Made by a program: the position numbers and the translations under genes
In this document: positions 45,141-54,315 of the stretch, piece by piece
Layout: each line of letters starts with the position of its first letter
Position numbering within the stretch: the first letter of the stretch is position 1
The notes under the pieces: model-generated
What the model saw: only the letters and a program-made list of their open reading frames with translations
What the model was told of the DNA's origin: nothing
The model's database searches: none
Source of the DNA: Bacteroidetes bacterium UBA1941
GTDB taxonomy: Bacteria > Bacteroidota > Bacteroidia > Chitinophagales > LD1
Length of the DNA stretch: 64,000 nt
Assembly: GCA_002336805.1 (NCBI GenBank)
Contig: DDEZ01000002.1
Location: forward strand, 248,001-312,000
Direction of reading: 5' to 3'

Positions 45141-45815
45141 ATGCCATTCAAAACCACAGAGCATGATCTCACTATCGGTGAGAGATCGTTTCGCATCCTT
45201 TCCGTTACCAACTTTGACGAGCTATATGATGAGCTCCTGGCCAAAGGGCTGCAGCATGAGGAGGTGGCTGATGAGCGCATTCCCTATTGGGCTGAGCTGT
45301 GGCCATCGGCTTTGGGCCTCGCACAGCATATAGCGGCATATCCTCATCTGGTCCGGGACCGGCAGGCACTGGAGATAGGTGGTGGCTTAGGACTGCCGGC
45401 GCTGGTGGCCGGCGCACTCGGTGCTCATGTCACCTCCACAGATTACCTGCAGGACGCCGTAGACTTTGCAAAGCAGAATGCTGAGCGTAATGGCATTTAT
45501 GATATGACTTTTCAAACGCTTGACTGGCGAAACGCCGGTGAAGCAGCGCCATGTGATGTATTGCTCGCCTCAGATGTGGCCTATGAGCGCAGACAGTTCG
45601 ATCCCTTGCTGCACGCCTTTGAATCCCTGGTAAAGCCGGGCGGCCTCATACTCCTCAGCGAGCCAAACCGGTACATAGCCGAGCCGCTGATAACTGCGCT
45701 CAGGGAGAGAGGGTATACACTGCGAAAATACAGCTACGACGTAGAGGTACGCGGTATACAAAGTAAAGTATCCGTCTATGAGCTAGATAGCCTATATTTA
45801 TCTTCAAAACTATAA
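45141..45815 (+). CDS. Class I SAM-dependent methyltransferase (METTL20/FAM86-like)
   Basis: This is a protein of 224 residues from the ATG at 45141; the open frame extends upstream to 45075 without coding character. The SAM-binding motif I ALEIGGGLGLPALVAG lies near residue 76, followed by STDY (motif II) and VLLASDVAYERRQFDPLL, which matches the protein-lysine methyltransferase group (DxxY-type motif). It may methylate a protein lysine such as that of electron-transfer flavoprotein beta, or a small metabolite. The substrate is uncertain. Two bases separate it from the next gene. Confidence 0.82.
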   Translation: MPFKTTEHDLTIGERSFRILSVTNFDELYDELLAKGLQHEEVADERIPYWAELWPSALGLAQHIAAYPHLVRDRQALEIGGGLGLPALVAGALGAHVTSTDYLQDAVDFAKQNAERNGIYDMTFQTLDWRNAGEAAPCDVLLASDVAYERRQFDPLLHAFESLVKPGGLILLSEPNRYIAEPLITALRERGYTLRKYSYDVEVRGIQSKVSVYELDSLYLSSKL

Positions 45816-45817
45816 CT

Positions 45818-46177
45818 GTGCGCCAGATCATAATCATCTTTGCATTTATTTGCCTCGGTCCGATAGTAGCTACCGCACAGAAAGGCGCGCCCGCACAGGC
45901 CGGCTATTGCCTCATGCGCGTGTTTGATGTCAATAAATTTGCCGCACAGGGAGCAGGATTCATAGGTTCGCGCATCATCATCACCTACGAAGATGGCAAA
46001 CAGGAAACGATCACTCTGGAAGCATTTAATGAAAAGACAGAGCCGGGCAACCTGAAACTCGTAGTAGACAACCTCAATAAGCTCCGCAAGCAGGGGTACA
46101 CCCTGATGAGTGCCAATAGCACCGGTGACCAAGGCAATATCGTCACTGACTACGTCCTGCTCAAGAGCGGATTCTGA
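45818..46177 (+). CDS. Small secreted protein of unknown function
   Basis: This 119-residue protein has a signal peptide (residues 1-20, ending ATAQ). The start is GTG at 45818, two bases after the methyltransferase stop. The C-terminal half (LVVDNLNKLRKQGYTLMSANS followed by a short strand YVLL) has the look of a small alpha/beta domain of the DUF4177 kind, but I cannot assign it. It converges with the epimerase gene, with one base between the stops. Confidence 0.65.
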   Translation: MRQIIIIFAFICLGPIVATAQKGAPAQAGYCLMRVFDVNKFAAQGAGFIGSRIIITYEDGKQETITLEAFNEKTEPGNLKLVVDNLNKLRKQGYTLMSANSTGDQGNIVTDYVLLKSGF

Positions 46178-46178
46178 C

Positions 46179-47081
46179 TTATTTATAGATATCCTTCAGC
46201 GCAGCTGACAGCTCCGGGTATTTATATCGATACCCTGTAGCCAGTAGTTTGTCAGCGGTGCACCGCTGGCTCTGCAGTACCACCTCTGACATCTCTCCCA
46301 GCATCACTTTCAGTGCGAGAGGTGGCACTGGTACCAGCAGCGCATGTGTCCTGCGGGCGGCTACGATGGCCTCCATCAGGTCTCTGATCTGTACAGGGCT
46401 CGGAGCGGTAGTATTGTAGCTGCCATACATAGACTGGTGCTCCAGCCCGTGTATCATCACCCCGCATACATCATCTATATGTATCCATGGATAGTAGAGG
46501 TCTGGTTTAGCAAAATAGGGCGCTATACCCAAGGGTATAGTTTTAGCGAGCTCAGGCAGTGCGCCACCATCTTTGGCCAGCACCACTCCTATACGGCAGC
46601 ATACATGGCGCACACCCAGTTTCTCCATCTGCGCTACCGCATGCTCCCAGTCCTTTACCACCTTAGCCAGAAAGGTCTCTCCGGCGGGGTCAGTCTCAGA
46701 GACGATATCCGCTCCCCGGTCTCCATAGTATCCCACCGCTGCGGCAGATACTATCGTCTTCACCTTATTGGGCACTGTGGCCAGTGTATGATACAGGAGC
46801 CTGGTAGAGTCTATGCGGCTGTCATAGATTTCTTTCTTGCGCGCTGCGGTCCAGCGCTGGTCGGCTACCCCTGCTCCGGCCAGATGCACTATGGCATCTA
46901 TACCCTGTAGCGCTGCCGGGTCCATCTGTTGTCCAGCTATATCCCATGTGTAGTGGCCTGCCCGCCTCCGCCCGCCTCTGGCTCTGCCTATAGTATAGAT
47001 AGTATGGCCTTTATCTTTCAGTAGCTGCTGCAGGCGCGTGCCTATCAGTCCATCTGCTCCGGTGATCAGTACTTTACTCAT
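46179..47081 (-). CDS. TIGR01777-family NAD(P)-dependent epimerase (YfcH-like)
   Basis: This 300-residue SDR protein has the Rossmann motif ITGADGLIGTRL, the IVHLAGAGVADQRW motif, SAAAVGYYGDRG as the active-site serine/tyrosine segment and RIGVVLAKDGGALP. These are hallmarks of the YfcH/SulA-like family TIGR01777, whose substrate is unknown. It is usually a monocistronic housekeeping gene, as here. Confidence 0.92.
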   Translation of the reverse strand: MSKVLITGADGLIGTRLQQLLKDKGHTIYTIGRARGGRRRAGHYTWDIAGQQMDPAALQGIDAIVHLAGAGVADQRWTAARKKEIYDSRIDSTRLLYHTLATVPNKVKTIVSAAAVGYYGDRGADIVSETDPAGETFLAKVVKDWEHAVAQMEKLGVRHVCCRIGVVLAKDGGALPELAKTIPLGIAPYFAKPDLYYPWIHIDDVCGVMIHGLEHQSMYGSYNTTAPSPVQIRDLMEAIVAARRTHALLVPVPPLALKVMLGEMSEVVLQSQRCTADKLLATGYRYKYPELSAALKDIYK

Positions 47082-47146
47082 ATTACATTGTCTTTATCTG
47101 TGTCTGAAATACGCTTCTGATGCGGGTTTCAGGCGGCAGCCTGCCA

Positions 47147-47179
47147 TTTGTAATACTATAACAGATTCTGCTATATTTG
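47147..47179 (+). promoter_or_regulatory. Bacteroidota-type promoter of the peptide ABC importer operon
   Basis: A -33 TTTG at 47147-47150 and a -7 TATATTTG at 47172-47179 are separated by 21 bases, an ideal match and the same spacing as at mreB. The leader to the ATG at 47221 would be about 36 bases. Confidence 0.75.
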
Positions 47180-47220
47180 TTCGCTATACCTGACATTCAT
47201 AAACAAAATATAATACCAGT

Positions 47221-48996
47221 ATGACTTGGAAATCCTCTGCACGAATAATAATGATCGCTGTAGTAGCAGGCTCGGTCCTGGCCGCATGCAAAGGCAAGAA
47301 ATCTGACACCGGGGCCAACGGCCAGAACTATCTCAATGCAAGGTCTATGAGTGACCCTGATATGCTAAACCCGATCAACCTGACCTCTACAGACGGCAGG
47401 CATACAGCTGCTCTCATCTTTATGTCTATGAATGGTACAGATCCTAAGGATTACCATCTGACCCCTGCGCTCGCTGTATCGAGGGCTAAGATCACAGAGC
47501 TGACCGACGGCGAATTTAAAGGCGGCATCAAGCTGGAATACGAGATCAGGCCAGAGGCACAGTGGGACAATGGCACGCCGGTGACAGCAGCTGATTATAT
47601 TTTCACACTAAAGTCTATCCTGAACCCTAATACTAAATGTACCCCGCTCCGTCCGTACTATGAGTGGGTAGGCGACGTAGTAGTAGACTCGGCTAATCCT
47701 AAGAAGTTTACCATCTACGCACGTGACAAATACTTTATGATCGAGGAGTTTGCCGGAGGCTATGTGATACCTGAGTATATCTATGATCCTCAGCATATCA
47801 TGGCCAAATTTACCATTCGCGACCTGAACACTAATCAGAAGAGGGATGCACTGAAAGGCAATGCCGACATTCAGAAATTCGCTAATGACTTCAACTCAGA
47901 GAAATACCAGCGTGAAAAGGGTAGCGTAGTAGGCTGCGGCCCTTACGAATTTGTAGAGTGGAAGACTGGTCAGAATATCACACTGCAGCGCAAGAAGAAC
48001 TGGTGGGGTGATAAGATCAAGGACAACCGCGATTTTATAGCATATCCTGACAAGATCACCTTCAAGATCATCAATGACGTAAATACGGCAGCTACTGCTC
48101 TGAAAGACGGTCAGATAGACGAAATGTACAGCATCGACCCTAAGTCTTTTGAGGAGCTGCTGAAAAACGATGTAGCGAAGCAAAAGCTGAAAATGGATGC
48201 GCCATCTATCTTCGCTTTCACCTATATCGGGTTCAATACCAAGAAGGCAAAGCTGGCTGATAGAAATGTACGCGAAGCAATAGCACACTGTATCAACCGC
48301 AAGCAGATCAATGACGTGATCAACTTTGGCAAGAACCAGATCTCAGAATCTTTTGTACACCCTACACAGGCACATTACAATAAGGACATCAAACCATTCG
48401 ACTATGATCTCGATCTGGCCCGTAAGATGCTGGATGAGGCAGGCTGGAAGGATTCTGACGGTGATGGTTTCCGCGATAAGATGATCAATGGTGAGAAGAC
48501 AAAGCTCTCTCTCGACTTTAAGATCCCTGCGGGCAATAAGAGCCGTGAGCAAACCGGTATCCTGATCAAAGAAGACCTGAAGAAAGTAGGTATAGACCTC
48601 AATATCACTGCACGTGAGTGGAGCGTATATATCCAGGATATGGACAAGAAAGACTTTGAAGTAACCTACGGCGGCTACAGCATGTCCTCTACCATGGGAG
48701 ACCCTAAGCAGATGTGGCATACTGCCTCTGCAGTGACCGGCGGCTCCAATATGTTTAGCTATGGCAATGCAGCATCTGACAAGCTCATAGAGGAGATACG
48801 TGCAGAGCTGGATGAGAGCAAGCGTATAGAAATGTACAAGAAGCTCGAAGTGATGATCCATGACGATGTACCTTGCGTATTCATGTTCATACCTGCCAAT
48901 AGGCTCGCTGTAAACAAAAGGTACTCTGTAGAAGAGACGCTGATCAACCCAGGCTACCTCTACAATGAATTTAAACTGACGCAGTCAAACCAGTAA
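47221..48996 (+). CDS. Peptide/nickel-type ABC transporter substrate-binding lipoprotein
   Basis: This 591-residue SBP family 5 protein has a lipoprotein signal with lipobox cysteine C23 (VLAACKG). The mature protein shows family signatures: IRPEAQWDNGTPVTAADYIFTL (in part), a VGCGPYEFVEW loop, REAIAHCINRKQI and a DLDLARKMLDEAGW segment. It would bind oligopeptides in the periplasm and feed the two permeases that follow. It opens a three-gene operon behind a strong promoter. Confidence 0.93.
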   Translation: MTWKSSARIIMIAVVAGSVLAACKGKKSDTGANGQNYLNARSMSDPDMLNPINLTSTDGRHTAALIFMSMNGTDPKDYHLTPALAVSRAKITELTDGEFKGGIKLEYEIRPEAQWDNGTPVTAADYIFTLKSILNPNTKCTPLRPYYEWVGDVVVDSANPKKFTIYARDKYFMIEEFAGGYVIPEYIYDPQHIMAKFTIRDLNTNQKRDALKGNADIQKFANDFNSEKYQREKGSVVGCGPYEFVEWKTGQNITLQRKKNWWGDKIKDNRDFIAYPDKITFKIINDVNTAATALKDGQIDEMYSIDPKSFEELLKNDVAKQKLKMDAPSIFAFTYIGFNTKKAKLADRNVREAIAHCINRKQINDVINFGKNQISESFVHPTQAHYNKDIKPFDYDLDLARKMLDEAGWKDSDGDGFRDKMINGEKTKLSLDFKIPAGNKSREQTGILIKEDLKKVGIDLNITAREWSVYIQDMDKKDFEVTYGGYSMSSTMGDPKQMWHTASAVTGGSNMFSYGNAASDKLIEEIRAELDESKRIEMYKKLEVMIHDDVPCVFMFIPANRLAVNKRYSVEETLINPGYLYNEFKLTQSNQ

Positions 48997-49020
48997 TACA
49001 TACTTAATAAGTCCTAACGC

Positions 49021-50448
49021 ATGTTTGTCTACGTTCTCAAGAGGCTTCTTTTTTTCATTCCTACACTGCTCATTATCTCCGTGCTGACCTTTGCGCTCAG
49101 CAAGATGGCCCCCGGAGATCCGGTCAGGCTGGCGCTGGGAAACCAGGATCAGGGAGAGACCAATGGAGGATCATCTGATAAGATGGCCGGAGAGAAAGCC
49201 TACCTGGATATGAGTGAGCAGCTGGGGCTGAATCTACCGTCTTTCTACTTTCAGCTATCTAACGCTGCTACACCGGATACACTCTACAGGTTTATCAAGA
49301 AACCGGAGCGTGACAACCTGGAGCGGCTCATCTCTATGTATGGCAACTGGCCTCAGATAGCTGACTACTACGCCTCTATCAAGCGGACCGAGTATGCCAT
49401 GCTGGATGTAAAGCAAGACTCCACCACCTACACCAGTGGCAAAACCGTGAAGGAAGACTGCGCCAAGCTCTACCTGGACTATAAGGATAGAAATATCTCT
49501 GCCATCATAGATGAGATGGTGGCGGCCTCTGCATCATCACCACTGATGAGTACGGTACATAGTGAGGCTGTGAAAATGCAGACAGCCTATAATGCTATGA
49601 AGTCTCAGGCTACACCAGCTAAGAACTGGATACCGCAGCTGAAGTGGTACGGCACGGACAATCAGTACCACAGGTGGCTGAGCCACTTCCTGGTGCTGGA
49701 CTTTGGTATATCCTATATAGACAAACGCCCCATCTGGTCTAAGATCAGTGAGGCGATGCCATGGACGCTCCTGCTCAATCTGATCTCTATCATACTCTCC
49801 TATATCATAGCCATACCGCTGGGTATCTGGAGTGCCCGCAAGAAGGGCTCATGGGCTGACAGGTTTGTGACCGTGATCCTTTTCATACTTTATTCGCTTC
49901 CTGTATTCTGGGTAGCTACGCTCCTCATTACCTTTGTCACTACACCTGAGTATGGCATGGACCTCTTCCCTACTTTTGGCCTCGGCGAGGTGAATGACAC
50001 TATGGGCCTGGGAGAGGTATTTGCCGAGCGCGCATCACACTTTATCCTGCCGGTATTTTGCCTCACGTATGGCTCGCTGGCATACCTCTCACGCCAGATG
50101 CGTGGTGGTGTACTGAGCGTACTACGTCAGGACTACATCCGTACTGCCCGCGCCAAAGGCCTGGCAGATGGCAAGGTAGTATGGAAGCACGCCTTCCGCA
50201 ACTCTCTCATTCCTATCATCACCATCTTTGCCAGCCTGCTGCCATCTGCTATCAGTGGTGCATTTATCATCGAGATCATTTTCAGTATACCAGGTATGGG
50301 CAAGGTGGCCTTTATGTCACTCGGTGCGCGTGACTATCCTATGGTATTTACGGTCATGATGCTTTCCGCCTTCCTCACGCTGGTAGGTACGCTGATATCG
50401 GATATACTGTATGCTGTAGTAGACCCAAGAATCTCTTTTGACAAATAA
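49021..50448 (+). CDS. ABC transporter permease, DppB/OppB type, with large periplasmic insertion
   Basis: This 475-residue permease is longer than the usual 300-340. After TM1 and the conserved APGDPVRLALG, an insertion of roughly 130 residues (about 85-215) precedes the normal HRWLSHFLVLDFGIS region, placing it in the first periplasmic loop. The C-terminal part has the EAA loop (RTARAKGLADGKVVWKHAFRNS, in part) that docks the ATPase, and the final VDPRISFDK. It pairs with the next gene; the stop and start overlap (TAATG). Confidence 0.92.
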   Translation: MFVYVLKRLLFFIPTLLIISVLTFALSKMAPGDPVRLALGNQDQGETNGGSSDKMAGEKAYLDMSEQLGLNLPSFYFQLSNAATPDTLYRFIKKPERDNLERLISMYGNWPQIADYYASIKRTEYAMLDVKQDSTTYTSGKTVKEDCAKLYLDYKDRNISAIIDEMVAASASSPLMSTVHSEAVKMQTAYNAMKSQATPAKNWIPQLKWYGTDNQYHRWLSHFLVLDFGISYIDKRPIWSKISEAMPWTLLLNLISIILSYIIAIPLGIWSARKKGSWADRFVTVILFILYSLPVFWVATLLITFVTTPEYGMDLFPTFGLGEVNDTMGLGEVFAERASHFILPVFCLTYGSLAYLSRQMRGGVLSVLRQDYIRTARAKGLADGKVVWKHAFRNSLIPIITIFASLLPSAISGAFIIEIIFSIPGMGKVAFMSLGARDYPMVFTVMMLSAFLTLVGTLISDILYAVVDPRISFDK

Positions 50449-51749
50449 TGGCTAAGGACAATAATATACAAGGTCAGAATGACCAGACGCTCAGTGCCAT
50501 CGTACGCAGGCAGTTTAATAAAAACCGCCCGGCCGTATGGTCGCTACGCGTGCTGATAGTGATATTCATCATCGGCTTTACGGCAGACTTTGTAGCTAAT
50601 GAAAGGCCATACTATGCACAGATCAATGGCAAGAGCTATTTCCCGCTGCTGAAAGGATATGGCGTAGACCTGGGAGTGGCTCAGTGGCCTTCTGAGCTCT
50701 CAAATGTCAAATGGAGCGAACTGAATTACGAGAAAGTGGTCTGGGCGCCAGTGCCATATTCTACCACCACTGTAGATCTCAAAAATAATGACTACGCCAG
50801 CCCATTTGGCCAGCAGAATGTACCATCTGCCCGCTGGAAGCACTGGCTCGGCACAGACAACCTGGGCCGTGATGTACTATCAGGTATGATACATGGTACT
50901 ACGGTAGCGATGATGGTAGGTGTAGTATCTATGTCAGTAGCGCTACTGCTCGGCCTCTTCTTTGGCGCACTGGCCGGCTACTATGGTGACAATAAAATGA
51001 AGATGACGCGCCTCACGCTCATCCTCAATATCCTGATACTGCCTTTAGCGTTCTTCTACGCCTTTGGTGTACGGTCCTATACACTGACTGACTCTTTAGG
51101 CACTTCTATCTTCGCTTTCCTCGGGCAGCTGCTGCTGAGCCTGGCTATACTCTCGGCCATCATAGCCATACCTAACCTGCTGGACCGCTTCTTTAAAAAG
51201 CTACCATACCTCGGTGCAGAAATATCAGTACCTGTAGATATCATCATCTCGCGCCTCATAGAGATACTGGAGTCTATCCCCAGCCTGCTGCTGCTGCTCT
51301 CTATCGTAGCCATCATAGACAAGCCATCTCTGATGATCGTGATGGTCATTATCGGTTTTACCCGGTGGACAGGCATAGCACGCTACCTCCGTGGCGAGCT
51401 ACTCAAGGTACGCAGCCTGGAGTATGTAGAGGCGGCTCAGGCCCTCGGCTATCCTGAGTGGCGTATCATTCTGCGCCACACGCTACCTAATGCTTTGACT
51501 TCAGTACTGATCTCAGTATCTTTTGGTATCGCCTCGGCTATCCTCTTGGAGTCCAGTCTTTCCTTCCTCGGTATAGGTGTGCCGCCAGAGCAGGTGACCT
51601 GGGGTAGTATGCTCTCTCTGGCCCGCGGTGTACCTCAGGCATGGTGGATCGCTATTTTCCCGGGCTTTGCCATTTTCGTCACCGTTACCATTTTCAATCT
51701 GATAGGCGATGGCCTGACAGACGCTCTCGACCCCAGGCTGAAGCAATGA
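50448..51749 (+). CDS. ABC transporter permease, DppC/OppC type, extended
   Basis: This 433-residue permease exceeds the usual length of about 300. The N-terminal TM is followed by an extended loop, then the conserved HWLGTDNLGRDVLSGMIHG. A second expansion of about 70 residues lies between the next transmembrane segments (around 185-265). The EAA motif EAAQALGYPEWRIILRHTLPN and the ending DALDPRLKQ are normal. The two ATPase subunits are not encoded downstream and must come from elsewhere. Confidence 0.92.
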   Translation: MAKDNNIQGQNDQTLSAIVRRQFNKNRPAVWSLRVLIVIFIIGFTADFVANERPYYAQINGKSYFPLLKGYGVDLGVAQWPSELSNVKWSELNYEKVVWAPVPYSTTTVDLKNNDYASPFGQQNVPSARWKHWLGTDNLGRDVLSGMIHGTTVAMMVGVVSMSVALLLGLFFGALAGYYGDNKMKMTRLTLILNILILPLAFFYAFGVRSYTLTDSLGTSIFAFLGQLLLSLAILSAIIAIPNLLDRFFKKLPYLGAEISVPVDIIISRLIEILESIPSLLLLLSIVAIIDKPSLMIVMVIIGFTRWTGIARYLRGELLKVRSLEYVEAAQALGYPEWRIILRHTLPNALTSVLISVSFGIASAILLESSLSFLGIGVPPEQVTWGSMLSLARGVPQAWWIAIFPGFAIFVTVTIFNLIGDGLTDALDPRLKQ

Positions 51750-51800
51750 TCTGCCTGGTACTGTGGCTAAATAAGCCCTGATTGCAATCAGGATATTCGT

Positions 51801-51808
51801 TAGATTTG
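51801..51808 (+). promoter_or_regulatory. Possible -7 promoter element abutting the start of the next gene
   Basis: TAGATTTG matches TAnnTTTG but ends only four bases before the ATG at 51813, so the transcript would be leaderless. There is no -33 TTTG at the usual spacing. This is a low-confidence call. Confidence 0.25.
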
Positions 51809-51812
51809 ATAC

Positions 51813-53279
51813 ATGCGTACTGGCCTTTTGCTTGCCATATTGTCTTTGTGCCATATCCTGTCTGTAGGGCAGGTGAGCTCCTTCTCGTCGCCCTCGCGGC
51901 TCAGCTCGCGGCTGAATAAAGTACGCATCATAGGCAAGAACCAGGATGGCTATGTGGTGCGCTTCTCGGGCAATGAAGAACTCATACATGTCTATGACAA
52001 TGACCTGAAGCTCGCCGCCGCACACACACTCGACTTCAAGGCCGGCGATGGCAACCTGCAACAAGTACTCCTGAACCGTACCGGCGCATCACTCATCTAC
52101 CTGCATGGAGACAAAAGGCAGACGCAGCTGATGCTACAACCTGTCAATTCAAAATTTATAGAGATCAGTAAGCCGGTCATCATAGACACATTTGGCGACA
52201 GGCGCGACCTGGTAGATGCCAATCTGCACTACAAACTCTCGATAGACCAGAACTATACGCTGTTTTATTACCCGGTATTTGCCGATGGTATGATACGGTA
52301 CATGCAGATGACCTGTATGGATCGCACAGGTGCTGTACTCTACAAGAGCTTCCTGACCATAAACAGGCCTGAGCGGGACATGGAGTATGCCAAGGCCCTC
52401 GTAGACAATGCAGGTAATGGATACCTGATCTTCACTGCAGAGAAGGATGCAAAAGATAATTCACTGGGGGATGACTACTATGTGATCCGGATAGATAAAT
52501 ACAACGGCCGGCAGAGCAACTATACCGTGAGGTGCGAGAAAGAAATATTTGGTGAACCCCAGTTTGATATAGACAATGTCAATGGCACGCTGATCTTCTG
52601 CGGCTTTTATGATGCGAAAGGCGACCCTGCAGATGCAGCTGCAAGCGGCTTTTTCTTCCTCCGGTACAGTGCGCCCGATGGCGTACTGAAGCAGTCTGCC
52701 TACTCCGCTTTTCCGATCAATTTTATGACGCTGCTGACCGGCAGGGATGCTACGGGTATGAGCAACAGGCTTTTTACCTTTAACATCCGTAAGATGCTGC
52801 TACGTATGGACGGCGGCGCTATGATAGCTGCAGAGTCTGTGATACGTGACAAGCGTGAGGTAGTGACCATGTCGCCCTCTATCATGAGTACTCCGTACAA
52901 TACCTACCGCACTATATACACCTATGCCTACAATGATATCATTGCATTCTCCTTCAAACCTGACGGCAGCATAGAGTGGAGCAATATCATGCGCAAAAAA
53001 CAGCTCAGTGAAGATGATGACGGATTCAACTCGTCCTTTACTTTCGGCAATGAGAAGGATAAGGTACACTTCCTCTACCTCGATGAGATCAGCGCCTCGG
53101 CATCTATGGAGAGCTATGACCTGACCAGCTCGGGCACCTCAGAGCGTGTCTCACTCTTTGGCCAGGAGGAGAAGGATGTATACCTGATACCGCGCCAGGG
53201 CAGGCAGGTAGCACCCAATGAGGTAGTTATTCCCAGTATCAAGAATGGTTCATTCAGGCTGGCCAGGGTACAGTATTGA
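51813..53279 (+). CDS. Secreted protein of unknown function, probably beta-propeller-like
   Basis: This 488-residue protein has a signal peptide (residues 1-20, ending SVGQ). The mature part consists of repeated beta strands alternating with DxxG-type turns (AKALVDNAGNGYLIFTAEKD, FKPDGSIEWSN), suggesting a propeller, but no family is recognised. Four bases separate it from the membrane protein that follows, so the two are probably co-transcribed. No sorting domain or catalytic motif is visible. Confidence 0.75.
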   Translation: MRTGLLLAILSLCHILSVGQVSSFSSPSRLSSRLNKVRIIGKNQDGYVVRFSGNEELIHVYDNDLKLAAAHTLDFKAGDGNLQQVLLNRTGASLIYLHGDKRQTQLMLQPVNSKFIEISKPVIIDTFGDRRDLVDANLHYKLSIDQNYTLFYYPVFADGMIRYMQMTCMDRTGAVLYKSFLTINRPERDMEYAKALVDNAGNGYLIFTAEKDAKDNSLGDDYYVIRIDKYNGRQSNYTVRCEKEIFGEPQFDIDNVNGTLIFCGFYDAKGDPADAAASGFFFLRYSAPDGVLKQSAYSAFPINFMTLLTGRDATGMSNRLFTFNIRKMLLRMDGGAMIAAESVIRDKREVVTMSPSIMSTPYNTYRTIYTYAYNDIIAFSFKPDGSIEWSNIMRKKQLSEDDDGFNSSFTFGNEKDKVHFLYLDEISASASMESYDLTSSGTSERVSLFGQEEKDVYLIPRQGRQVAPNEVVIPSIKNGSFRLARVQY

Positions 53280-53282
53280 TCT

Positions 53283-54287
53283 ATGTTCAGCTTTTTCAAA
53301 TCAAACAATCCGGCGCTGGTGGTCATCAATGTGATATTGATCGTCCTGTTCAGGTTTGTATTTCTCATTCATCATTTTGACCTCACGGGGATTTATAGCC
53401 ATACAGAGCCGGCCTCCTCTTTTCTCATAGGTGCACTGGACCTGACGCATGCCAGCCAGCTCTGGCTGGCTATTGCCGGCGGTATATTGTGCTTCATAGA
53501 GTCTCTGCTGGTCAATAGGATCATCAATCGCCACAAGGTGTCTCCCCGCAAGAATTACATAGGAGGTATCCTGTTTGTGATCTTTGCCTCTATGATACCT
53601 GAGTGCCTGGTCATAGGACCGGCGCAGATCGCAGGGTTTTTCCTTTTGCTGGTATACGACCAGCTGTTTGACCTGTCACGCCCGGACAAACTGTACGGCA
53701 ATAAGTTTGACCTGGGCTTTCTGACAGGTATTGCTATCCTGATCTATTTCCCGGCTATATTCATATTGCCGCTGGTCATCATCGGATTTCTGACCATGCG
53801 CACAGGCACGCTGAAAGGGATACTGATCATCTTTACCGGTTTCGTAGCTGTACTAGTCATCGTATTTACCTACTACCTCTGGTATGACCGCCTGCCTGAT
53901 ATGCTGCCCGAGATCATCAACCTGCCCAACAGGAAATCTCTCTCACAGGTACACCTCACACACTGGCAGGAGATCTGTATCGCATGGATACTACTGGTAG
54001 GTGCATGGATACTGGCCAATGTACCAGCTATCCTCTACTCCTCTGTGATCCAGACGCGCAAGTATATCACCATCCTGATCCTGAGCGGGGTTTTCTCCCT
54101 CGCGGCGGTGGCGCTACTGTTTAATTTTAATCTGACGCATCTCATTTTCATGCTTACCTCACTGAGTATCTTGTCCGCTATGTATTTTGTGGAAACAAAA
54201 ATGGCATTGGTCGCAGAAATCCTGTTTATAGTCTTAATTTTGTCCGTCTTTACATTTGAATACCTGCCTATATTCGTGCCGGTATAG
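53283..54287 (+). CDS. Polytopic membrane protein (possibly DUF6427)
   Basis: This 334-residue protein has about nine or ten hydrophobic segments. The N-terminal FFKSNNPALVVINVILIVLF and general size resemble the DUF6427 membrane proteins of Bacteroidota, an assignment made from memory. It contains no catalytic motif that I can recognise. It lies between the secreted protein and purQ, 28 bases before the purQ start. Membership of DUF6427 is uncertain; the gene itself is not. Confidence 0.75.
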   Translation: MFSFFKSNNPALVVINVILIVLFRFVFLIHHFDLTGIYSHTEPASSFLIGALDLTHASQLWLAIAGGILCFIESLLVNRIINRHKVSPRKNYIGGILFVIFASMIPECLVIGPAQIAGFFLLLVYDQLFDLSRPDKLYGNKFDLGFLTGIAILIYFPAIFILPLVIIGFLTMRTGTLKGILIIFTGFVAVLVIVFTYYLWYDRLPDMLPEIINLPNRKSLSQVHLTHWQEICIAWILLVGAWILANVPAILYSSVIQTRKYITILILSGVFSLAAVALLFNFNLTHLIFMLTSLSILSAMYFVETKMALVAEILFIVLILSVFTFEYLPIFVPV

Positions 54288-54315
54288 CGCTTTAAAATCT
54301 GAAAAGTATAATCAT

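Noticed and set aside
54256..54315. Earlier start for purQ overlapping the membrane-protein gene
   Set aside because: PurQ proteins begin at MKFGVVVFPG; the earlier start adds unrelated residues.
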